DNA of 64,000 nt from Neoceratodus forsteri (lineage: Eukaryota > Chordata > Ceratodontiformes > Ceratodontidae), in contig CM057452.1 of NCBI GenBank assembly GCA_016271365.2, forward strand, positions 1,243,687,001 to 1,243,751,000. The letters run 5' to 3'. Of this stretch, positions 33,540 through 45,019 are shown piece after piece. Position 1 is the stretch's first letter. Every line of letters starts with the position of its first letter. A program made the position numbers and the translations under genes. A model generated the notes under the pieces. It saw only the letters and a program-made list of their open reading frames with translations. It made no database searches and was not told the origin of the DNA.

Positions 33540-33610
33540 GGGATGGGTGGTGGGGGAAGGTTAGGGTATGGGGGTAGGGTGGTTATTGTAGAGGGTAGGG
33601 GGGAGAAAAT
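33540..33610 (+). other. G-run tract in LINE 3' UTR (G-quadruplex potential)
   Basis: Successive runs GGG, GGGGG, GGG, GGGGG, GGG and GGGGGG within ~65 bases on the sense strand satisfy the usual G-quadruplex pattern, though one spacer is about ten bases. Mammalian L1 3' UTRs also carry a sense-strand G tract; here it lies ~120 bp from the element end. Confidence 0.55.
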
Positions 33611-33725
33611 TTGTGACTTGTATTTATTTTGCCATGTGTTTGGGTGGGATTATACAACTTGGTCTTTGAATATGTGTAATGTATTACTTAAGTATTTCTG
33701 TCACAATAAACTTTAAATTTCAAAA

Positions 33726-33742
33726 AAGATTGTCCCAGATTT
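33726..33742. repeat. 17-bp TSD, right copy (Tx1/L1-like LINE)
   Basis: AAGATTGTCCCAGATTT follows the element's final bases ...TTTAAATTTCAAAA directly. Confidence 0.95.
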
Positions 33743-34061
33743 GAGATTTACAGAAATAGAAAATCTGTAAATGAACAGGCGAGACTGATGGATCGCCCAA
33801 AGATTGTACCTATTTAATAAATCTGCATAGCATCCAGCAGCAAAACAAATAATTCTAAGAATCCATGTCATATTGGAGGGGGTCGCCCAACCAGGCAAAA
33901 AATAATATTTCTTAACATAGAAATCTCTTTCAACACATTTTAAGTCATCTTAACTGCCCTCCCCTCATAATAAAGTCTAAGGTGCATATCTCAACGTACA
34001 TTTGTAGAAAATAAAAAGGGCAAACCAGCTCGACACTCCGGGATGAAAAGTAAGAGCATTT

Positions 34062-34941
34062 ACACTTCATTAGGTCAATCCTCCTCCGATTCTTCTTCTG
34101 AGGGTCTACCCTCATGTATTCGCCATGCAGCTATCTTCTCAACACATACCCTGGCCTCCTTCGGATCTGAGAAACAGTATTGTTGGTGACCATCTGCAAA
34201 GCAAAGTCAGGCTGGAAAAGCCATGGAGTAAGGTATGCCCAAGTCTCGCAATTAGTGTTTAACACCATTGAAGGCCTTACAGCGCATCCTAGTAGAGTAT
34301 GCAAGGTCCAGGAAAAAGAGCATATGACACTCCTTATGATAGATAGGGCTTTTGTTCCTAATAGTTCCCAGAACCAGGTCATGTTCTACAGCCAAAGAGA
34401 GGTTAACTAGGATAGTGCAGGGGTTCTCCAAATTGGAAGTTTGCCTGCAGAGGGTAATTCTATATGCTCTCTGGATATGCAGTACATCCAGGCCTGTGAT
34501 TTTTGCAAGCCATGGGCCCAGGAAAGTGACAAGATTATCCCCCTCAACTCCTTTGGGAAGGCCAAGTGTGCAGATATTAGTAGTGCACACTGCAATCTTG
34601 AGCGGCTCCACTTGGCTTCTTATTGCAATGTGTTCCTTAATGGAGGCAGCTGAAGCTGCAAGGGCCTTCCCTGCAGTGGCCTCGGCATTTTTTGTAGTCT
34701 CCCCCATAGTGTCCAAACTGGATTCTAAGGCTTGGAAGTGCAGAGAAAATGAATCCAGCTTTTGATCGATGCCTTGTACAGTCTTAATTAGAGCATTCAT
34801 TGCAATTTGTAGTGAATTCAAGGATGTTGATGTTTGCTCTGGGCCAGGTGAAGCAGAAGCTCCTTCTACATGATCTAGTGGTCTTGGTACAGGAGCCCAT
34901 AGCTGAAAGAAGTCTTGTTTAGGAGGCTTATTTTTTCCCAT
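34062..34941 (-). pseudogene. L1-type ORF1 of the half-LINE
   Basis: I take the start at 34941 (MGKNKPPKQDFFQLW) rather than the upstream in-frame ATG at 34986, because basic MGK starts are usual for this family. Residues ~45-110 are helical with heptads (LDSFSLHFQALESSLDTMGE). Then TTNICTLGLPKGVEGDNLVT and IQRAYRI mark the RRM-like domain (family: RNNLRILGLPEG, ERAHR). The frame stops at 34252. The C-terminal domain continues in another frame (34382-34131), and a final acidic EEESEED segment is readable near 34085. It is of the same general family as the ORF1 at 27583 but clearly a different subfamily. Confidence 0.75.
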
Positions 34942-35115
34942 ATCGATGTAAAGTGTACCTCCAAGGATGTATAGATGATGCCTCAAAGTTTAGAATAAGT
35001 TTTAAGCCTAGTTTGTGGGTGAAATAAGGTTTTTATTCCAGAAATAGAAGACTTTTTATGGGAGCTCCAGAATTTTGCTGCTTTTGGCTGGACTGCTGGC
35101 TCCACCCCACCCCCC

Positions 35116-35130
35116 ATTATTCAGTATTTC
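35116..35130. repeat. 15-bp TSD, right copy (ORF1-only LINE)
   Basis: ATTATTCAGTATTTC, identical to 26735-26749, at the 5' edge of the minus-strand element. Confidence 0.85.
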
Positions 35131-35800
35131 CAAAATGACTATGTTGACCATGATGCGGTATGTCAGGGCTGGTAATGTATATTTTAAAAGGTTATCAGGA
35201 CATTGATTAATTATGTCTTACTCCAGCTCAGTTTCTTTACACCATACTGTAACTTTTCAAATACAGTAATTGGAGAGTCTTGTAAATTAGTATTGTCATT
35301 TTGTTCAATTAATTCTAGGTCTGGGACCTTTATCAGGGAGTTACAAGAATTGGCAGACGTATTTAAAGAACTAAATAGTTACAGTTTCCTTTTCTGCATC
35401 TCTTCCTGTAATGAATTTCCTGTGTCTTCTATTATCAGAATTTAATTATCAATTTTGCTTCAAATAATAGGACTGCTCTTATTCTTTTTCTCAGTACTCT
35501 GTTTCTTATGACCGGGATGACTTACTGTGGAAAAAAAAGTCTGTAATGGCCTATTTTTTGTGGGTGTCCCTATTTTTCATGTCTGCCTGATGATTCCACT
35601 GGTTGAGGTTCCAATATAGGTTTTATACTATTAGACTGAATGTTTTTGTCAGTATTGTCACTTTTCTCAACATTCGTTTTGTGTTCTGCATTATCCTTCT
35701 CAGTTAACCTTCTATTGCATTCTAGAGCCAATTTTAGTGCTTCTGAGAAACTAACCTTTTTGGTTTCCTATGGGAGTTGATGCAAAAATATTCAGTTACC
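35131..35800 (-). pseudogene. I-like LINE ORF1 region (distal piece)
   Basis: It continues on the minus strand the text interrupted at 26735. Lys/Asn/Ser-rich broken protein is readable, for example VPDLELIEQNDNTNLQDSPI near 35300 and a TDKNIQSNSIKPILEPQPVE segment near 35630. No named domain is visible. The outer boundary is uncertain. Confidence 0.4.
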
Positions 35801-38171
35801 CTGTAAATATACAGTTATTAATTATTTTTTTCTTTTCTCCTTTATGGGCTCTGTGCCTTCTACTATACTATATTTACAAGGTTTTGACCCATTTTCCCAC
35901 TCCTAGTATCCATTAGTGCTGCTGTGGGTGGGTAAGATACCAAACTTGTTTAAAAGAGCTATACAGCAAGATTACTTGCATTCAAATCTATGCCTAATTT
36001 ATGTATTACTATCACTAAAGTGCATATGCTAAAATCAACTTAAGTGCTTGAGTGTTTCAGTGCTTTAGTGATTGATAGCTTAGATGTGTAGCTTATCTTA
36101 TCAGTTACAATGTGCAAGTACACTTTAAAATAATAACTTTCTAAAATAACACATTATATGTTTCTGAAAAACACAATACAATATACATATTTAATATATA
36201 TAGAACTTCCAGTGCTTTTCACCCAAGAGATTCATAAAAATCAAGCTTTTAAAATCAAGACTTGCAGTCCTCAAGTTAGTTCAAAACTGTTTTCTAAAAA
36301 GTGTCCTAATACAGCTTAAAACTGTTAAGTGCAAAACATACGTACACTCTTATGTAGTAGCTAATGCTATTCAAGTTGCAAAAAAGCTTGCTTCTTCACT
36401 ATGCTTGTATAGCTGTTTTGGGGCTGCATTATTCCTCCTGGCATTATAACATGCTTACAAAGTGATCATTAAGGTTGTAGGCTGTTGAAATGATGGCTAT
36501 TAGTAAGTGTGAGACAAAAAGCAAAAGAAAAGAAAAACATATGTATTTTTTAACCCTTAGACTGCCGACAGAATTAGAACGCATAGTAATTCTGAACTGA
36601 TATATGAGTCTGTGGCAAAACAAGGATTAAATTAAATGCCAATTACACGCCAATGCCAATTAAACGCTAGGCTCTAAGCACTGCAGACTTTGCAATGTAG
36701 AACTTAACTGCTGAACTGTATAAAAAGAAGGACTGAACATCTTAGTCCTATTTTAATTCTATCACCTGGTGGGTGGTGCAGCAGAAGCAAGCTCTCTGGT
36801 CAGCTGCATGGGTCTCTGTGGTGTCAGAACACTTTACTAACCCTCCCCAGTGAATATGTACTGCCAAACAACAGCTGTTTCTGCCTTGGCCTGCCTCCTG
36901 ATATAAGTTTTCAGGTTTGTTTTTGAACCCAGGTCATCATGCCATTGGAATGGAAAATATTTCCTTGATTTTGGCTGTGCCTGTGCGATCTGAAATGTGG
37001 AAAAATGTTTGAATCCTATGAATCATATTTTCAACTGTTTTGCCACATTTGCAATACTTACTTGCTCTTTGTTTAAACAAAAATTGACACAAGTTGTATA
37101 TTGATGTATGTATGCATCATGTTTAAGGACCAAAACATAGAAACATGTTATATGTTTTGAGTAGTAAATGTTTAGACGTCATAGGATTTTTGCACATAAG
37201 TCACACCACATTTTAGGTGCTCAGTCACATGTGTCAGGGATGCAGTGCAATCATGCTGCTAGTCTCTGATGCAATGGGGAAAATCCAGCCACAAAAATGT
37301 ATCTCTAAGCCCTTTAGTCACAATCATGCATGCTTTGAATACAGTCATATTTTGAGCTCACGATATATATAGATATGTTATGAACTCTGGACTAATCTGA
37401 AACAAGCTTTGAGCAGACCCACTTCCTTCTATCACTGCTTACTCTGAATTTATAATCTAATCCCAACATCATGTATCATGCATTTTTCTAACAGCTACAA
37501 TTCTTGATTAGTAGAAGTTTTTTTCACAATTTACTGGAAATAGCTTTACTTTTATATGTGTGCATGTATAAAAAAGTTTTAAATGTTAGACCTTGCTGTG
37601 TCATCATTTTCATGTTGAACTTTTCATTTTGTACTTAGCTTAGCTTTGCTTCACAGTTCTCTCAACCAAAGAAGTTGAAAAACGCACTCAACCAAAAGGG
37701 ACATAGTCACCACACACATCATAAATAATATTTTAGCCATCAATTTAAAAAAGGATATTGAATATTTACACTTCAAATCTGTATAAATATAGCTGTCAAG
37801 ACCTTTCTAGACTCTGCAGCAGTATAGACTCACATAGCTTTTGGGTGAGGGGACTGTGAACCAAAGGTGAGTGGTTCTTGACACAAAGGATGCAAACATT
37901 TATTGCCCTAAGAAAATCTAGAGTTGCTTTAGAATATGGTTTACTATTTTTAAATGATTTGAAAAATATTAATAAAAGTAAAAAAAATAAAATAAAGATT
38001 TTTCTAATAAAAAAAATCCTTCCTCCTAAAAAGTGGAACCTTTCACTTTTTTCAAAACTTGTATGAGTACCACTTGCCTTTTGAAAGTCTTACTTATATT
38101 AAAGAAATCTTGGTGCTGTTTGAATTAGTGTTGGGTAGGTATAATACCCATGAAAAACAAGTAACTTCAGA
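35801..38171. other. No recognisable feature
   Basis: 2.4 kb of AT-rich sequence with very short open frames only. A TATAAAAAG block at ~36719 and a TATAAATATAG block at ~37795 are isolated and not supported as promoters by anything else. Confidence 0.45.
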
Positions 38172-39279
38172 ATCACAGAAACATAGAATGTGTTGGCATA
38201 AAAAGGAGCAGTAGGCCCATCTAGTCTACCCTATTTTCCCTGCTTAGCACAACACCCCAGATTCTGTTTGATCACAGTTCTTCCTCCCTCCTCCCTCCTC
38301 CCTTACTTCTGTTTATCATGCCAATGTGCCTTTCCCACACATACTTGAAGTGCCCCACTCTCTTCACCCCACCACTTCCTCTTGCAGGTTGTTCCAGGCA
38401 TCCAGCACCCTTTCTATGATGACGTATTTCCTCACATCCCTTTTAAACTCCCCTCCCCAGGCTTCATAACATGCCCCTGTGTTCTGGTGATCCTCCTGTT
38501 AAAGAGATTCCTTCCTGCACCTTGTTCACCCCTGTGAGGTATTTATAGGTCCCCATCATGTCCCCTCTCACTCTTTTCTCCTCTAGGGAGTACATGTTGA
38601 GCTCCCACAGCCTCTCTTGTACAGTTTCTTTTACCACCCCTGCACAATTGTAGTAGCCCTCCTGTTTCTGGACTGCTTCTACTCTGTTGATGTCCTTGCA
38701 GAGGTACAGCCTCCAGAACTGGACACAGTACTGCTGGTGGGGTGCCACATGTGAGCAATACAGAGGATACACCACCTCCCTTCTCCTGCTAAAATGCTCC
38801 CTCTCTGTGTACCCCAGCATCTGTCTTATGTTGCCTGCTGGCCTGCTGCATGCCCCTGCAACCTTGAGATTATCCAATATTATCACTCGACCACCAAAGG
38901 TCCCTCTCTTTCTTGGTATCTGTGAGTGCCACCCCTCCCTCATCTTATATATAGCCCCAGGGTTTTACCACCCTAGATTCATGATTTTGCACTTTCTGGC
39001 ATTGAAACCCAGCTGCTACTCTCTAGACCACTCCTGTAGTTTTTCTGGATCCATTTGCATTCTCTCAGCCCCATCTTGGGTGTCTACACTGTTGCAGATT
39101 ATTGTGTCATCTGTAAAGAGACACGCCTTCACCTCCAGTTCCTCAGCAATGTCACTTTTGTAGACATTGAAGAAGACAGGGCCTAGTACTGATCCCTGTG
39201 GTACTTCACTAGTCACTCTCCCATCCTTTGAATGATTGCCATTTACCACCACCCTCTGCCTCCTATCTTTCAACCAGTT
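38172..39279 (-). mobile_element. CR1-type LINE, 3' part of an element split by the ERV
   Basis: On the minus strand the RT continues from the piece at 61005-60785: NWLKDRRQRVVVNG starts at about 39275, VPQGSVLGPVFFNVYKSDI and LFTDDTII (FTDD for FADD) follow, then the C-terminal region to YKYLTGVNKVQEGI. The 3' end at about 38172-38200 reads ATTCTATGTTTCTGTGATTC, the octamer tail of CR1 elements. The two parts together give a continuous RT with no missing motif, which fixes the ERV insertion point. Confidence 0.9.
38464..38943 (-). pseudogene. CR1 ORF2 C-terminal region
   Basis: A 159-codon minus frame covers ILDNLKVAGACSRPAGNIRQ, REVVYPLYCSHVAPHQQYC and ELNMYSLEEKRVRGDMMGTY. It is the post-RT domain of CR1, open across the fragment, with unusual substitutions (QKQEGYYNC for the usual QRRATK) at a likely compensated frameshift. 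Confidence 0.8.
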
Positions 39280-39283
39280 AGGT
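39280..39283. repeat. 4-bp TSD of the ERV, left copy (AGGT)
   Basis: AGGT precedes TGTAATC, the end of the minus-strand LTR. The same AGGT is at 60781-60784 after ...CATAACA. Confidence 0.75.
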
Positions 39284-39688
39284 TGTAATCTAAACACTCT
39301 TGGTGTGTAGGGTAAATAATAATAATACAGATTCTTGTGTCTCAGAGTCTGCCAAGAAACATTCAAAAACAAGCAAGGAGTACTAATAAAGTTTATTATA
39401 CTACTTATGCCAAGCATGTGACAAAGAAAATCACAAGGGAGATGGGTTTCTCACCACTAGCATGAAGAATGTACATAATCTCCAGGATTGTAGATCTTAG
39501 GTTCTCTAAGGTCTTGTGTTCTCTCCCCATCCTCCTGCTCTCTGCCAGAGAGTACTAATTCTTCTAGATCCAAAATAATAGTGTCTAGAGACTTACAATA
39601 GGTTTGCAGACAACTATATACTACAGATAACACCATAGCAACAGAGAGTTCCTCATAGTTACAGATATGAGGAACAATATGTATTGGT

Positions 39689-39721
39689 CCTAAGTCATTC
39701 TCCATTGGAGAATGACTTAGG
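39689..39721. repeat. 33-bp near-perfect palindrome in the LTR
   Basis: CCTAAGTCATTCTCCA, one T, then its exact reverse complement TGGAGAATGACTTAGG: arms of 16 bp with a 1-nt spacer. A stable hairpin in transcripts of either strand, or a replication scar. Confidence 0.9.
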
Positions 39722-39960
39722 AGACAGAATTACTGAAGAATATCATATGAGACAGAATATGCTTCCATTAGCATTATAGCTTAGACAAAAGAAATGCTGA
39801 CTGGTTCAAACTACATGTGGCATTTCTTGCTTACGTACAGTATAAGACAAAGATATAACAAAGGCTATCTCTCTGTGTCAGCTTGCTTAGACAAAGAGAA
39901 CTGCTGATAGGTCCCCATTACATGTGGCATATCTGCCTGTGTGTAAAATACATAATACAT

Positions 39961-39973
39961 ATAATTATATGAG
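39961..39973. repeat. 13-bp TSD, left copy (I-like LINE)
   Basis: ATAATTATATGAG, identical to 46273-46285. Confidence 0.9.
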
Positions 39974-41667
39974 CTGAGCAGAAGAAAGTTATTTGGGGGT
40001 GAAGATGGTCGCTACACGCTAACTCACTGTGGAGAAGCGAGTGAAGCAGGAGTTGCACAAGGTGAATTTTTTTCTAGAAAAGGTATGCCACCTGTGATGT
40101 TCTCCATACCTGTCTAAGTGTGCAACTATTCCAGACTGGCTTGTGTGGTCCTGTTCACTGTGGTTTGATCTCTCTGCTGCCATCTTCTCTTTTGTCTCTC
40201 AGATTGAAGTTCTGGAGGGGGGTAGCCCACCACGGGCAGAGGTGAAGAAAGTGCAGCGGAGTATGTTTGACAGCAAAGGAACCACATTGTGATGATATTG
40301 CAGTGTCGAAAGTGTCAAAAAGATTGTGAGCAGAAATAATGGGGTTGAATCGGAAAGGTGCTAAAGAAGAAACTGAATTCCAACTGAGAATTGTACTAAA
40401 GAATTGAAGAACTGAAAGATCGTACTGCCTTTTGGGTTGAAAACTGTGGAAAAACTAAAAATAGAAGGAATTTTGCAAGGTCTAAAAATTGGGGTCTGTG
40501 AATTGTGAAATGGCTATGAAGGAAACAGAGATGGCCATGGAGATCAGAACTGAGAGAGTACTGGCTGTTTTCGAGACTTGTTTTTTTAAGCTGCTGAAAA
40601 ACAACAAAAGTACCTGCATTGTAATGAGTTGTTAATTTATTCATATCAAATCTCAGATCTCAGATTGCTTTTTTATCATGTTCTGCTCAACTGTATGTTA
40701 TTGATATAGTGTAACATGGTTTGTTAGGCTTGTACCAGTGATCTACTTCACTTCAAGATACTGAACTGGTTCTGGAGACCATAGGAGACTCAGAGAATGG
40801 TCAACATCATGTCTGGGCGTACTCCAACTCTGAGTTTTTGTTTTGTTTTATTTTTATTATTACATATTCAGTTTCAAATCCATGGATATATGTTATTAGT
40901 GCAGGTGAATTTGATCTGTTTTCTTTTAATTGAGAGCAGTGTTGAGTTATCGTTAAGGTTTTAATCTTTTTAGGCTGTTTTTAGAGCTTATTAGAACCTT
41001 TCTGTTTGTTTTTAGACTGCAGTGGTGGCAGAAGTTTTTGCAAAAGTCTTGGCAGTCTTGGCAGCATCAGAAACAGCAAATAGCAACCTAGCAGTTCTTC
41101 AAGCTACTTAAACCATCTAAGCTACTCAAGATCCCAGACAACTGAATTCATGCTATGAGGGATTTGAATATACTTTTTTTTAAAATAACTTATCTAAAAT
41201 ATATGGAGTAGACTCAGTATATAGCAACCTACTCCATATTGGGTAGTGATCATTGTAATATTGTATAATTGTAACAAGAACTTTATATGGATAAATGTGT
41301 TAAGATAGTGCATTATGATAAACTTGTAGAGGTTTGAAAGGTTTAAAAGGATATCTTTGGAAGCTTATAAATCTGTATTTTCAGTATTGCCTGTTAGTTG
41401 CTTTTATACTCTTTTATATACTTCAGTACTTCCATATTTATCTATATATATTTTTCTATCTGATTTATTGAATTTAAGTACAAGGTTTAATCATATACAC
41501 CTGGGATTCAACATCTCCAGTGTTCTGTCTGGGTATTCCCAGTATATCTTCCTTGTATAGAGGGCAAGTGGAGTCCAGCACTATTTTTTTTCTTTTTTTT
41601 GTTTTTTTTTGTTTTGTGAGGGAATCTGGATTGGCTACAGTTAACACTAGGTTGTAGAGTCTCCAGA

Positions 41668-42519
41668 ATGGGGGACTATCTCTACCAGATAAAGCTTTCC
41701 TGTAATAAACCATTGGTTAAACAAAAACAGACAAAAATCACTGACCATTTACATAAAATTAATGAAAGTGTTAATCGAACTTCGACGCCACTTTTTCAGA
41801 AACCTGAAAATGCTATAGCACAGATTAATTTGAGTAGTGGAGAAAACCATAATAGAAATCAGGCTGATACTAATCCAATAGGTCTGTTTTATACTCAGAG
41901 TGTGGAAAATTAAGTTATTGTAACATTGGAATCAGGCAGTCTGGAAGGAAGTGCTGTCTTTCTAGGTAACGACTCATATAAATTTGAAGTCTCTGAGCAT
42001 TTGGGGATTCCAAACAACAAACAGGCTTTGAACTCAATAATTCAGGACTTGCAGAAACTTCAGGGAATGAAGTTTATATTTTAGACTCAGTCTGGCACTC
42101 TCCACAAATTGCTAATTATGTGTGGACCAACGGTGATTCTTTGAAAGAAGTTGGAATTAGAGTTCCCAAATAGAAACATCTTTAATTACGATCCAACTGT
42201 AACTAAAGGAAGAAAATTGAATGATTCTATAAATCCAGGAATTAGTTTATTTGGAATGGATATTATGGAAAAAGAAACTTGTTCTAAACTAACAGGGGCC
42301 ATTAAAGACCTATTAGTTATTTTTTTGAAAATACCATTGAGAGAAAAGGGCTACTTTTTTGCTAAAAGGAGAGATGGTAGCACTCAAATAGATTTATACT
42401 TTGACTCTAAGGAACTTGCTGACAAAATTCTTGCAAAAAGTACTATTTTTGATTTGATGGGGTTAAATATGTGTGATAGTCACCTTTTAATTGAAGAACC
42501 CCCAGTGGCTATCCGATAA
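41668..42519 (+). pseudogene. I-like LINE ORF1
   Basis: A first open piece (41668-41913, 81 codons, MGDYLYQIKLSCNKPLVKQ) and a second (42151-42519, 122 codons) are joined by text with two stops. The second holds GISLFGMDIMEKETCSKLTG, an AKRRDGSTQIDLYFDSKELA segment and LMGLNMCDSHLLIEEPP. The order resembles an RRM-like fold, but I cannot prove it. ORF1 products of LINEs bind element RNA; here the role is inferred from position. Confidence 0.6.
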
Positions 42520-42639
42520 GGGAAATTGGACAAATGACACTTCCTTTGAAGAATCATTGTTCTGTTATTGCTGATTATCAGGATAATTGACATAAGCCCA
42601 ATATTACTCTAGACCTAATACCAAGATCTGAGTATATTA

Positions 42640-43784
42640 GGTTTATGATATGGAATATTGCAGGTTGGCCTAGTAAGATGGTGGATGATGAGTGGAGGAA
42701 TTATACAGAATTTTGACTTACTGTGCCTTCAAGAGATGTGGCATTGTCTCACTGACAATATAAAGCTGAATGGTTATGATAAATTTCAATCAGAAAGTAA
42801 GAAACTACACAGTAATGGTTGAGGCTCAGGTGGTATCATAGTATTTGTTAAGATCAATGTTTTTTCAAATATTAATATTTGGAAGTTACATGAAAATTTT
42901 ATAGCATTATTGTTAGGTTTCAAAGAACAAAGTCTTGTGGTGATTACATGGTATATTCCCCAGGAAAGATCAATATTTTTACCCTGCTATCTGGAATTTA
43001 CTGTTTGATATACTTACTGAGGCACTGTCTGTTTTTCCCAGGACAGATATTCTACTCCTAGGTGATTTTAATGCTTGTATTGGAATGTATGATGGTCTTT
43101 TGGAAAGTTCAGTTAGATAAAACCATTATTAGAAAATGAACCTGCAAGAAAGGCAAAAGATGTGATAGTAAATAGAGCAGAAAAAAAATAATTGACCTAA
43201 TGAGTAATTTTGATTTATTTCCACTTAATGGGAGATATAAAGGAGATGCTTACGGTGATTATACATATATATCCACTAGGGGAGCCTCTACCATAGACCT
43301 GGCTTTATGGTCGGGTTCAACTGATGATCGGGAGGATGTTCGGATAGATTTACAAGCAGAAAGTGACCATTTTCCAGTGATATTAGAATATAATTCACAG
43401 AAAGAAAGAATAGAAATACAGGATGTGGTATTATTTACTGAATTAAGAGCTGATAGCAAAATAAGATGGCTTAATAATGCAGAGGATATAGTAAAATCAA
43501 TCCTCAATAATTCCTCATTGATGGTCAGTTCCTTAATTTTGGAAGCTATGACTGTTTCTCAGATGGTTGAAATGATTAACAATCTGTTTGATCAGATAAA
43601 GAGTAAACTTATTACTTTGCAGCCGAAATATAGGTCCTGTAATCAGTTGGGTTGGTATGATCAAGAATGCAGAATAATTAAAAGGAGGATAAGAAGATTG
43701 TATAAGTTATTTAAAATAAATGCTTCTAAGGTTTTACTTAAACAACTTAATATTAATCAAAAATATTATAAAACTATTATTTAA
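42640..43784 (+). pseudogene. I-like LINE ORF2: APE endonuclease domain
   Basis: MIWNIAGW near 42650 marks the start of the domain, LLLGDFNACIGMYDGLL is at about 43050, and the open frame 43200-43784 gives STRGASTIDLALWS, then AESDHFPVILEY (catalytic SDH). A Lys/Arg-rich linker follows. Several stops interrupt it before 43200. Confidence 0.8.
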
Positions 43785-43816
43785 AAAAACAATATTACAA
43801 AAATCAATGGGTTCAA

Positions 43817-45019
43817 ATGTTAAAAGTCATTAATTCAAATGATGTCAAACAATTATGGTTATTGATGGCTAAGGGAACTAATTCGTATAAGACAAAACTT
43901 GATAGTTTTATTAAAGAAAGTACATGGGTTAAATATTTTTCTAGTATCTTCTTTGATCCAGAGGAGCAACATAGTCTTCTGTGTATAGCTAGAACAGTTC
44001 AAACTCAATTCAAGTTTTCTCATTTAGAAATATTTGTTGCTATATCAACTTTGAAGAGAAATAAAGCAGCAGGCCCGGATGGGATTCCTGCAGAGATATT
44101 GCTAACTCATCTCCTTTTTTGGAGTAGAACACTTGAAGCCTATTTTAATAAATGTATTGCAATTGATTGTTTTCCATCATCTTGGAAGGGGTCACATATT
44201 ATTCCTATACTTAAAAAGGGTTCTGTGACTTCTCCTACTATGTATAGACCAATTTGTCTTTTGGATGTCACATTAAAAAATATTTCTAAAATTTTGCTGG
44301 AAAAATTAAAGGACCAAGTGGAACTTACTAATGGATTGTCTATATACCAAGTGGGATTTAGACAAAATGTTTCTACTATGGATAATATTTTCATAATGCA
44401 ACATCTCATAGAGAAGTATGTAATGTTATGTCAACAAAAGCTAACTGCTGTTTTTATTGATTACTCCATGGCTTTTGATTCCATCTCTAGAAATATACTC
44501 TGGACCACAATGTCTGATAGAGGTATTGATCCTAATTTGATTCATTTAATAGCTCATCTCTATCATGATACTTGGGCAAAAGTTACTGTAGGTAATGAGG
44601 GTCAACTTTCAGCCCCATTTAGGACTAATAAGGGGGTACGACAAGGTGGTGTGATGGCCCTATTACTATTTTCTATATATATTGATAAAATGCTGAAAGA
44701 TGTTGATTCTTTTAGTTCAGATTCTCCTAAGGTGCTGGACTCCACTTGCCCTCTTCTAGCTTATGCTGATGATATTGTGATACTCTCTCTTACAAAAAAG
44801 GGTTTACAAGCTAAACTTGACTATATTGCTCGGTACTCAAACAAGATAAAATTAACAATTAATTTAACCAAAACAAAGGTTGTTATATTTGGGGGAAAAG
44901 AACTGAAAGGTTCCTGGAAGGTGAATGAAAATAAAATTGAGGTAGTTCCCAGTTATGTATATATCTGGGATTGGAATTTCATTCAAGTGGCACATGGGAT
45001 TCTTTATATAAATCCCTAG
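43817..45019 (+). pseudogene. I-like LINE ORF2: reverse transcriptase (400 open codons)
   Basis: This is the longest open frame in the window. RT motifs in order: KRNKAAGPDGIPAEIL (about residue 75), KKGSVTSPTMYRPICLLD, YQVGFRQNVSTMDNIF, LTAVFIDYSMAFDSISRNIL with the first catalytic Asp, NKGVRQGGVMALLLFSIYID, and LLAYADDIVILS with YADD at residues ~316-319 (44762-44773). TKTKVVIFGGKE follows. The expected RQGCVLAP is altered to RQGGVMAL. The start codon is simply the first ATG in the open stretch. In the intact protein this is the middle of ORF2, so it is not a separate gene. Confidence 0.9.

Larger units (their letters stand above)
27411..33725 (+). mobile_element. Full-length Tx1/L1-like LINE (6.3 kb) with intact TSD
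   Basis: It begins AGGGGAGTCACGTGATG, has a ~170-bp 5' UTR, a coiled-coil/RRM-type ORF1, a long spacer, a frame-shifted ORF2 (APE, RT, C-terminal zinc motif), and a 3' UTR with G runs ending ATAAACTTTAAATTTC. The 17-bp TSD is perfect, so the insertion is younger than its host, yet both ORFs are broken. It is inactive now. Confidence 0.92.
26750..35115 (-). mobile_element. ORF1-only L1-like element (half-LINE), split by a younger LINE
   Basis: Bounded by a perfect 15-bp TSD, it comprises ~1.37 kb (35115-33743) and ~0.66 kb (27410-26750) either side of the Tx1/L1-like insertion, about 2.0 kb in all. Minus-strand order is a ~170-bp 5' UTR, an L1-type ORF1, then ~1 kb without coding potential ending AATAAAAAGTTTTAAAAAAAG. 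No endonuclease or RT text is found in either part. It is comparable in layout to mammalian HAL1 elements, which keep ORF1 and use another LINE's machinery. Internal deletion of ORF2 after insertion is the alternative. Confidence 0.7.
20345..35800 (-). mobile_element. I-like LINE (minus strand), dismembered by later insertions
   Basis: Pieces in minus-strand order are an ORF1-like part (35.8-35.13 and 26.73-25.9 kb), more ORF1 and an APE endonuclease (25.3-23.93 kb), a short linker (22.07-21.73 kb) and a reverse transcriptase start (21.2-20.35 kb). The RT part reads NKAPEPDGIP near 21090, then RPGFSTFDNIYVF-like text near 20800. The same family, judged by motifs and style, is the complete plus-strand element at 39974-46272. 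The RT palm end and the whole C-terminus are gone. Clade assignment (I/Nimb/R1 group) is tentative. Confidence 0.65.

Noticed and set aside
36719..36760. TATA-box promoter of an LTR
   Set aside because: An isolated TATAAAAAG in AT-rich DNA. No LTR termini, polypurine tract or second copy found.
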